From CAYRDC01 sp964422925 (GTDB lineage: Bacteria; Bacteroidota; Bacteroidia; Chitinophagales; S012-47), in contig CAYRDC010000026.1 in the NCBI GenBank assembly GCA_964422925.1, positions 1-30,397 on the forward strand: a stretch of 30,397 nt of DNA, written 5' to 3'. Of this stretch, positions 7,464 through 13,469 are shown piece by piece; the first letter of the stretch is position 1, and every line of letters begins with the position of its first letter. The notes below the pieces were generated by a model that had not been told where the DNA came from, did no database searches, and saw only the letters and a program-made list of their open reading frames with translations. A program made the position numbers and the translations under genes.

Positions 7464-8467
7464 GATTCGCCTTTGATTAAGTTGTTAAAGGTCACCGCGC
7501 CTACCAGCCGGTACCGGTGATCAACCACCGGCAGGAATAATACCGGGAATCGGAGGTTTTTTACCACTTTCAGCAATTCCTCAATGGTACGGTCCTCACG
7601 GATTACCACCGGCCGCCTGTTTATGATGTCTTCCGGGGCAATTTCATTCAGGTTATCCAGGTTTTTTATCAGCCCCCTCCGGATGTCTGCATTGGTGGCT
7701 ATGCCTGCCAGCCTGCCATCCGGTTCAACAATCAGCGTGAAACCATATTTGTACTTTTCAATGAACTGAACAGCTGATTTAAAATCAAACGATTCAATTC
7801 CCTGCAAAGGTAATTCATCCACCGGGATCATAAAATCCCTGATCAGGAAGTGTGAAGAAACTTCTTCCTTTTTCAGATTGAGCAAGGCTGCCCCGACATA
7901 ACGGGAATTAAACAGGTAACTGCCGGATACGATGGCATACACGCCCATATTTCGCAGGATAAAACTGATCTCGGCATTCACCCCTCCGTCCACATGAATG
8001 CGTTTACCGGGAAACTGCCGTTTAAAGGCCCTGATCCGGGCAAAGTTTTCTTTGTTGAATTTACCCCCGCTTTGGCCCGGTTCCGTGGTCATGAAGAGGA
8101 TGAACTTCATGGAGTCTGCGTAAGCTGCAAATGCTTCCACCGGGGTTTTTGAAGTGATGGCCAACCCAAACTGGGTTACACGGCTTTCGGGAGGGATAAA
8201 ATGTCCGTTCAGGTTTTCGTACTGAAAGGTAGCGTATTCCACCCGGTGCTTTTCGATCAGGGAATAATACTGTGCCGGGTTCCCGCTGATGATATGAAGA
8301 TCAATCGGGGTATCGGAAATTTCCCGTATCCTGGCGATATCTTCAAACACGGACGGGTTGTCGAGGCAATCGAGATGAAAGAAATTGATTTGGTGCTCGT
8401 CCAGTTCCCGGATCAGATCAGGCAGGTTTTGGGCAGGGCTGGAATATATTGAAGCCGAAATTTTCAT
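7460..8467 (-). CDS. Ribulose-phosphate 3-epimerase-like barrel fused to CBS pair
   Basis: Residues 1-205 are a ribulose-phosphate-3-epimerase-like barrel and about 211-333 are two CBS domains. The epimerase active site is retained: Ser6, His31 and Asp33 (HLDCLDN for the family's HVDVMDG), His58 (DLHII), the TEPGQSGGKF loop (128-137) for NPGFGGQ, Asp160 (HVDGG) and the phosphate-binding SGSYLF (181-186). The CBS half, with GRLAGIATNADIRRGL and RPVVIREDRT, most resembles the CBS pair of arabinose-5-phosphate isomerase KdsD. CBS pairs bind adenine nucleotides and usually regulate. First gene of the operon, preceded by two -7 boxes and coupled to the synthase by an ATGA overlap. The epimerase-CBS combination is one I do not recognise as a named family. 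Its substrate is inferred only to be a pentulose phosphate or related sugar phosphate. Confidence 0.85.
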   Translation of the reverse strand: MKISASIYSSPAQNLPDLIRELDEHQINFFHLDCLDNPSVFEDIARIREISDTPIDLHIISGNPAQYYSLIEKHRVEYATFQYENLNGHFIPPESRVTQFGLAITSKTPVEAFAAYADSMKFILFMTTEPGQSGGKFNKENFARIRAFKRQFPGKRIHVDGGVNAEISFILRNMGVYAIVSGSYLFNSRYVGAALLNLKKEEVSSHFLIRDFMIPVDELPLQGIESFDFKSAVQFIEKYKYGFTLIVEPDGRLAGIATNADIRRGLIKNLDNLNEIAPEDIINRRPVVIREDRTIEELLKVVKNLRFPVLFLPVVDHRYRLVGAVTFNNLIKGES

Positions 8468-8493
8468 GATCTGCGCTATCCCTCCAGGTATCC

Positions 8494-8515
8494 CAAATTT
8501 ATCTGGTCAAAATTA
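8494..8515 (-). promoter_or_regulatory. Two -7 promoter boxes for the epimerase/synthase/phosphatase operon
   Basis: On the minus strand TAAATTTG (8494-8501) and TAATTTTG (8508-8515) both match TAnnTTTG exactly. They lie 26 and 40 nt upstream of the ATG at 8467, within a 101-nt divergent intergenic region shared with the yjbQ promoter. They may be tandem promoters, or only one may be used. Confidence 0.6.
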
Positions 8516-8555
8516 GGCTTTTTACGCGAACCCTGTTCCCAAACATTGATTTGGC

Positions 8556-8563
8556 TAATTTTG
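8556..8563 (+). promoter_or_regulatory. -7 promoter box abutting the yjbQ start
   Basis: TAATTTTG, an exact TAnnTTTG, ends 5 nt before the ATG at 8569. With a start point a few bases after the box, the transcript would begin at or next to the A of the start codon. The longer reading frame from TTG 8551 would overlap this box and is not favoured. Confidence 0.6.
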
Positions 8564-8568
8564 AAGTT

Positions 8569-8979
8569 ATGATCCGGCAATTGGAAATCACCCTCGGGGC
8601 AAAGCCCAGGGGCATTCATTTAATCACATCGGAGATTTTACAGGCATTGCCGCCCCTGCCGGAGCAGGGTTTGTTAAACCTGTTTTTGCGTCATACTTCA
8701 GCGGCTCTTACTATCAATGAAAATTATGATCCTTCCGTCCGGGAGGATATGACCATGATCCTGGATCACCTGGTCCCGGAAAGAGGGCTACCATACCGAC
8801 ATACAGCCGAAGGCCCCGATGATATGCCAGCCCATATGAAATCCAGCCTGTTAAGCCATTCACTGACCATACCTGTCCGCAGCGGGAAACCGGCACTGGG
8901 TACCTGGCAGGGAATTTACCTTTGCGAATTCCGGAATCACGGAGGCAACCGCAGACTGCTGGTAACCATTTATTCCTAA
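8569..8979 (+). CDS. yjbQ: YjbQ family protein (UPF0047; secondary thiamine-phosphate synthase type)
   Basis: Small soluble protein of 136 residues, the usual family length. Members can show weak thiamine-phosphate synthase activity in vivo, but the true role is unresolved. Family marks are RGIHLITSEI (near residue 14), HTSAALTINENYDPSVREDM (20 residues around 42-61), EGPDDMPAHMKSSLL, and GTWQGIYLCEFRNHGG near the C-terminus. The ATG at 8569 was chosen because its product (MIRQLEITLGAKPRG) aligns with the E. coli YjbQ N-terminus and because the upstream TTG overlaps the promoter box. The TAA overlaps the TAG of the convergent CotH gene (8976-8979), and there is no terminator between them. Single-gene transcription unit by appearance. 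Confidence 0.93.
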   Translation: MIRQLEITLGAKPRGIHLITSEILQALPPLPEQGLLNLFLRHTSAALTINENYDPSVREDMTMILDHLVPERGLPYRHTAEGPDDMPAHMKSSLLSHSLTIPVRSGKPALGTWQGIYLCEFRNHGGNRRLLVTIYS

Positions 8980-11900
8980 AACTTTATAAAAGGCAGCAAA
9001 GCCGTTGGTTGTCCGTTCTCCACACAAACCACAAACCAGGCCCCTGCCGGCAGATTTTGCACAGGGATTTGGAACAGGCTTTCCCCGTGTGTTTTCCAGG
9101 AGTAGCTGGCCTGTATGCGCCCGTACAGGTCGGTTATTTGCAAGGTGAGAGGTTCGGCATGGGCGTTCCCGGTAATGATTAACTGATCGTGCACCGGGTT
9201 GGGCCATAACCGGTACTCAACAGGCTGAACCGGCCGGATTCCGGTGTAATCGGGGCAGGGTTGTATGAGTGGAGTGCCCGGAGAACCTCCCGGGCAGCCC
9301 GATCGCCAGGATGCTGGATTTTCTGGATCTCCACCGGGGGCTACATTTTCCAGCGTATATCCGTAGCCGTTTGCTTCCTCCGGCCAGGGGGAGCGAGTAC
9401 CATAAATTACAGAATACAACAGTTGCATTGATGAATCAAAAACCCGGAGCGCTTCTCCATTGCTGCTCAATCCAAATCCAATGGGCCCTAACAGGCTGTC
9501 AGCCCATGGGTAGGCTGATAAGAATTGGGCGGGGTCCTTTGCCAGCACAATCCGACCCCGGGAAGGCAAATAAGTTCCGTCCGGAATTTTAAAGGCATTC
9601 GCGAAATTATCGTCTGTTATCCAATACCCTGAGCAATCCAGCACACTGTCTGCCGGATTGTAGAGCTCGAGCCAGTCACCGGAAGGATATTGGCTGCCGG
9701 AGTGATAGTTGATCTCGCTAATGACTACGGGAGGGGAACAGGGATGATACGCAGTGCCCGGAGAGCCGCCTATGCATCCGTCCATCCAGTTACCGGGATC
9801 ATTGGGCGAAATGGAATAGTTAACCAGTTCACGGGTACGCCCGTAACCGTCTGCCCCCCACAGTTGCTGATGGGAATATCCGAATGCCAGTTCGGTGAAA
9901 CCTAGGGAATCATACAAAACCAGGGAATCGCTTTCCGATAACCCCCAAGTAAAAGGGCCCGCTATTTCCGGAACCTCCGGGTATTGCTGTCTGAACTTCC
10001 CGGTGTCACGGCAGACTACCAGGTAATTTCCCGGGGCCAGGCGGGTGTCTTTGGCAAAAACAAAACGATGATACTGGTCCTCATCCATCAATTGCCAGTA
10101 GGAAAAGTCCATCGTATCGGGCCCGGGATTGTACAATTCTATCCAATCCCCGCCATTAAGCGAGGCATCTGATTGATAATTGAATTCTGTGAGCAGTATC
10201 CGGGCAGGCGCGTAGGCCTGGGGGCAAACGCCTGTATTTGGCATATGATTATCCAGCCATTTAATGCGCTGGCCGAGCCACCATTTCAAAAAATCTATCT
10301 CTGCCTGGTAACTCTTACCGATAAACCAGTTTGGCCAGATGTATTTTCCGAGTATGGGCCATCGCTGAAAATTACGTCTCGATGGTTCAGAAAGGTCTGC
10401 TGCCAGGGAGTCGATATACCGGAACAGCCGCAGGGTGTCCAGCACTCCGGCACGTAACTCTGCCCAGCGGCAGCCTAATTGCTGCCGGTACACCGGGTCC
10501 TGCAGCAATCGCTCCCACCAGAACGGACTGGTCGGATATACACAGGTCATTTGCCAGGCCCAGCCTTCCGGGTTCCAGCCCTCACAGTAATAGGCATTGC
10601 CAAAACCCAGGTTAAAATCCCAAATCGGGCCCATGGTGATTTTGCCTCCTTCGGAATCGCGCGGTTTACTCAGGTAGGTGCTCAGCCGGTAAGCATCCAC
10701 GTCTTTTGTCAATTCATTGAGAATGAAATAATCCATGAAAGAAGGCACATTAATATATTTCCGGTATCCGGTTCCGGGATCGTCAAAAGTTGAACCCAGC
10801 AGCGCATATTCAAAAGCAGTGATAAATGTTTGTATATAGCTGGCCTGGATACCGGTGATTTTGGAGGGTTTGGGATAATCGAATTGAAACCGGACGGATT
10901 TTGGCTTGCCCTGAAAATGGTTGATGGGCGAAACCCAGGCATAGCCACTGCCCCCTGTAAGCTTGTCAATCTTGACAATGTATCCGCCCGTCAAAGAATC
11001 GCCCCCGTTGTCCAGGCTGTCCATTTGGGCAATGTTCACCCGGTTCTTGTCCCATTTGATTTGCTCCATAAAAACATACACGCCCCGGTAATCGTCATTC
11101 AGCCACACTTCACAAAAGCGCGTGCGGGTGGCATACCAGCCCATCTGGCGGGCCAGGTTATAAATCAGGAAATTGCGCATCAGGCTTTTATCCGAGTATG
11201 GATTTTGCAAAATCCAGTCGTTTTCCTTTGGCATCCCCAGCAGGGAAACATTTAGTTCCTGCCCGGAACTGTCGCGGGTTTCGAGTGAATACGGTTTTTT
11301 GGGGAACCACTGCGATGTGGAACCTCTTGTTTCAATGCCTATCAGCCCGTTGTAGTTATTGGGACGGTCATTGTAAAAATTCAATTGCCTTCTTCCATGG
11401 TCGATGATTTGCAGGGTGGCCGTGATTTTATACTGGTCGGGGATGGCCTGGCCCCCGGTAAAAATCTTAATTACCGGTAAGGCGGTGTAAAAAGGCGGTT
11501 GAAACCATCCCGGTGTGGGATAATACAGCGTGTCATCCTGCCGTATCAGGGCTGCCAGGTCGAATATAGCGCTAAGGTCATCCATTGCCTGGTCGTTATG
11601 TACCTGGATAGCCAGGATATTCCAGCCGCTGTGCAGGAGCGTATCGGCCATTTCCGGGTCGAGCGGGAAAAATTCCGGGGATAATCCCTGGTACATATGC
11701 GCTTCGTGTGGTTTGTCAGCCGGCTGGTTATAAGGCGGGCGTTGGCCGGGAACTCCCAGGTTCGACCGGCAGATTTCATATCCGTTCAGATAAGCCACAA
11801 ACCCGTCATCGTAATCGGCAACCAGTAATACACGAAGCAAAGGAGCAAGGTCGGTGAGATAAAAAGGCGTGCGGAGATACAGGCTCATGGCAGGAGGAGT

Positions 11901-12152
11901 AACCGTGGAATCATCCCCGTCTCCATAACCCAGACTGCCCGGATCGTGCTGCCAGCCGGAATCGTCATATCCAGGCTTAAACCAGTTGGAATCCGGTTCG
12001 TAAGTCCCTGCCATCCACGACCACTGGTCCCTATGCCTGGCCAGGAATTCCCAGTGGTCGGTATTGTATTGGCCAAAAACTGACTGAACGCAAAAGAAAA
12101 TGAGAATGCCTGCCAGGAGGTCGTATCGCTTTGTACCTTTTGTACCTTTCAC
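8976..12152 (-). CDS. Secreted CotH-kinase family protein with two lamin-tail domains and T9SS sorting domain
   Basis: A 1058-residue exported protein. Residues 1-27 are a signal peptide (KRYDLLAGILIFFCVQSVFG). Residues about 30-205 form a beta-rich module of the kind that precedes CotH domains. Residues about 225-635 are a CotH kinase-like domain with RGSTSQWFPKKPY (276-288), VFMEQIKWDKNRVNI (360-374), a DAYRLSTY helix (486-493) and the metal-binding type MGPIWDFNLGFGN (507-519). Two lamin-tail domains follow (about 650-800 and 808-960), each closing with the same GC-GGSPGT...PC motif. The last 80 residues are a type A T9SS sorting domain beginning WPNPVHDQ. CotH proteins are atypical protein kinases known from Bacillus spore coats; here the protein would be surface-attached or released. 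The start is GTG (12152), as no ATG precedes the signal peptide. It stands alone downstream of the rplT terminator. Confidence 0.9.
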   Translation of the reverse strand: MKGTKGTKRYDLLAGILIFFCVQSVFGQYNTDHWEFLARHRDQWSWMAGTYEPDSNWFKPGYDDSGWQHDPGSLGYGDGDDSTVTPPAMSLYLRTPFYLTDLAPLLRVLLVADYDDGFVAYLNGYEICRSNLGVPGQRPPYNQPADKPHEAHMYQGLSPEFFPLDPEMADTLLHSGWNILAIQVHNDQAMDDLSAIFDLAALIRQDDTLYYPTPGWFQPPFYTALPVIKIFTGGQAIPDQYKITATLQIIDHGRRQLNFYNDRPNNYNGLIGIETRGSTSQWFPKKPYSLETRDSSGQELNVSLLGMPKENDWILQNPYSDKSLMRNFLIYNLARQMGWYATRTRFCEVWLNDDYRGVYVFMEQIKWDKNRVNIAQMDSLDNGGDSLTGGYIVKIDKLTGGSGYAWVSPINHFQGKPKSVRFQFDYPKPSKITGIQASYIQTFITAFEYALLGSTFDDPGTGYRKYINVPSFMDYFILNELTKDVDAYRLSTYLSKPRDSEGGKITMGPIWDFNLGFGNAYYCEGWNPEGWAWQMTCVYPTSPFWWERLLQDPVYRQQLGCRWAELRAGVLDTLRLFRYIDSLAADLSEPSRRNFQRWPILGKYIWPNWFIGKSYQAEIDFLKWWLGQRIKWLDNHMPNTGVCPQAYAPARILLTEFNYQSDASLNGGDWIELYNPGPDTMDFSYWQLMDEDQYHRFVFAKDTRLAPGNYLVVCRDTGKFRQQYPEVPEIAGPFTWGLSESDSLVLYDSLGFTELAFGYSHQQLWGADGYGRTRELVNYSISPNDPGNWMDGCIGGSPGTAYHPCSPPVVISEINYHSGSQYPSGDWLELYNPADSVLDCSGYWITDDNFANAFKIPDGTYLPSRGRIVLAKDPAQFLSAYPWADSLLGPIGFGLSSNGEALRVFDSSMQLLYSVIYGTRSPWPEEANGYGYTLENVAPGGDPENPASWRSGCPGGSPGTPLIQPCPDYTGIRPVQPVEYRLWPNPVHDQLIITGNAHAEPLTLQITDLYGRIQASYSWKTHGESLFQIPVQNLPAGAWFVVCVENGQPTALLPFIKF

Positions 12153-12203
12153 GGAACAACTATACGAAAGTTTAGGCGAAACGGGTGCGGTATGAATCCC
12201 GGC

Positions 12204-12240
12204 AAAAAAAGAGGCGAATCATTGTCTAATCCGCCTCTTT
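12204..12240 (-). terminator. Rho-independent terminator after rplT
   Basis: On the minus strand a perfect 9-bp stem AAAGAGGCG/CGCCTCTTT (12232-12240 with 12208-12216), loop of 15 nt, followed by further Ts down to 12204. It ends the ribosomal-protein operon 18 nt past the rplT stop and separates it from the CotH gene. Confidence 0.88.
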
Positions 12241-12258
12241 CAACAGCAAGGAGGCTGT

Positions 12259-12603
12259 TTATTTCACTTGGTCTACAATGGCTTTAAACGCTTCCGGATG
12301 GTTGAGTGCCAGGTCGGCCAGCACTTTCCGGTTCAGGTCAATATTCTTTTCCTGCAGGGCATTTATAAACCGGCTGTAGGATATTCCTTCCTGGCGGCAG
12401 GCCGCGTTGATGCGGGCAATCCATAACCTCCGGAAATTCCTTTTCTTGGTGCGCCTGTCGCGGTAGGCATATACCCAGCCTTTCTCCACGGCATTTTTGG
12501 CAACGGTATAGACATTTTTGCGCCTGCCGAAATATCCTTTGGCGCTCTTCAGTATTTTCTTCCTGCGGGCCCTGCTGGCCGGGCTGTTGGTTGCCTTGGG
12601 CAT
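12259..12603 (-). CDS. rplT: 50S ribosomal protein L20
   Basis: Large-subunit protein that binds 23S rRNA early in assembly. 114 residues, the standard length. Recognisable segments are the basic N-terminus with RARRKKILKSAKGYFGRRKN (20 residues from 11), RRTKKRNFRRLWIARINAA, and GISYSRFINAL. It lies 13 nt after rpmI, the universally conserved order infC-rpmI-rplT. In many bacteria L20 represses this operon by binding leader RNA. I see no pseudoknot mimic that I can defend in the 88-nt gap before rpmI. The operon terminates at a strong hairpin just downstream. Confidence 0.98.
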   Translation of the reverse strand: MPKATNSPASRARRKKILKSAKGYFGRRKNVYTVAKNAVEKGWVYAYRDRRTKKRNFRRLWIARINAACRQEGISYSRFINALQEKNIDLNRKVLADLALNHPEAFKAIVDQVK

Positions 12604-12616
12604 ATCTGATCAGATT

Positions 12617-12811
12617 TTAAATGTTCAGCATTTTCTTGACACGCGAAACATCTACTTTATGAACTGCTACAGATTTAAGCAGTCTTTTTTTCTGGGTTCT
12701 GCTTTTCTTGGTCAGCAAGTGGCTGTGATATGCGTGGTTGCGCATAATCTTTCCGCTTCCGGTAACCCGGAAACGTTTCTTAGCTCCTGATAAGGTTTTT
12801 TGCTTCGGCAT
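12617..12811 (-). CDS. rpmI: 50S ribosomal protein L35
   Basis: Small basic large-subunit protein, 64 residues, normal length. The start MPKQKTLSGAKKRFRVTGSGKI (positions 1-22) and the RNHAYHSHLLTKKS segment are diagnostic. It sits between infC and rplT as expected. Its 88-nt upstream gap is longer than the other spacings in the operon and contains an exact -7 box (12835-12842), so rpmI-rplT can probably be transcribed separately from thrS-infC. Confidence 0.98.
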   Translation of the reverse strand: MPKQKTLSGAKKRFRVTGSGKIMRNHAYHSHLLTKKSRTQKKRLLKSVAVHKVDVSRVKKMLNI

Positions 12812-12834
12812 GCCGCTAAGTAAATTTTGGATCG

Positions 12835-12842
12835 CAAAAATA
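12835..12842 (-). promoter_or_regulatory. Internal -7 promoter box before rpmI
   Basis: On the minus strand TATTTTTG (exact TAnnTTTG) lies 23 nt upstream of the rpmI ATG, inside the thrS-infC-rpmI-rplT cluster. A short palindrome AGGGATTCCCT (12842-12852) directly abuts it. Confidence 0.5.
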
Positions 12843-12899
12843 GGGATTCCCTGTGGATTTCAATAATGAAGCCCGAAAAAATCTTTCCTGTTCTTTGAA

Positions 12900-13448
12900 T
12901 CAGTTTTTGGGCTTGGGAGCCAGGAAGGCGATCATTCTTCTGCCTTCCAGCTTGGGCAGTTGTTCCAGTACACCTACGTCTTCGAGCCTTTTGGCCAGTT
13001 TCAGCAGGATAAATTCCCCCCGTTCCTTGAACATGATATTCCGGCCCCGGAACTGGACGTACGCTTTTACCTTGGCACCTTCCTGGAGGAATTTTTCAGC
13101 ATGGCGGGATTTGAATTCAAAGTCATGATCATCCGTGTTTGGGGTGAACCGGATTTCTTTGATGACGGTTTTCTGTTGCTTGGCTTTCAGCTCCTTTTCC
13201 TTTTTCTTTTTCTGGTAAAGGAACTTGTTGTAATCAATGATCCGGCATACGGGCGGATCGGCCTTTGGGGAAATCTCGACCAGGTCCAGGTCTTGTTCAC
13301 GGGCCAGTTCCAAGGCTTTTTCTATGCTGTATATGCCCTGTTCAGGAATGTTATCACCTACGAGGCGCACTTCAGGTACGCGTATTTGCCGGTTAATGCG
13401 ATGATGCTCTACTCTTTTTTTAGGTGGTTTTCTTCTTCCCTTGCGCAA
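12900..13448 (-). CDS. infC: Translation initiation factor IF-3 (non-AUG start)
   Basis: Binds the 30S subunit, prevents premature 50S joining and checks start-codon pairing. 182 residues with the N-domain (RINRQIRVPEVRLVGDN) and linker/C-domain marks (PPVCRIIDYNKFLYQ, VKEIRFTPNTDDHDF-type segment, HAEKFLQEGAKVKAYVQFRG). The frame is closed by a stop 21 nt upstream of the proposed TTG at 13446-13448. No ATG or GTG occurs before the conserved N-domain, and the first Met comes only near residue 139. The start must therefore be non-AUG, most simply the TTG. That fits the known habit of infC genes to use rare starts so that IF-3 represses its own synthesis. The gene follows thrS after 21 nt. No Shine-Dalgarno is visible. 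Confidence 0.95.
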   Translation of the reverse strand: MRKGRRKPPKKRVEHHRINRQIRVPEVRLVGDNIPEQGIYSIEKALELAREQDLDLVEISPKADPPVCRIIDYNKFLYQKKKKEKELKAKQQKTVIKEIRFTPNTDDHDFEFKSRHAEKFLQEGAKVKAYVQFRGRNIMFKERGEFILLKLAKRLEDVGVLEQLPKLEGRRMIAFLAPKPKN

Positions 13449-13469
13449 ATTGTTTGGTTTTTGGTAAAA

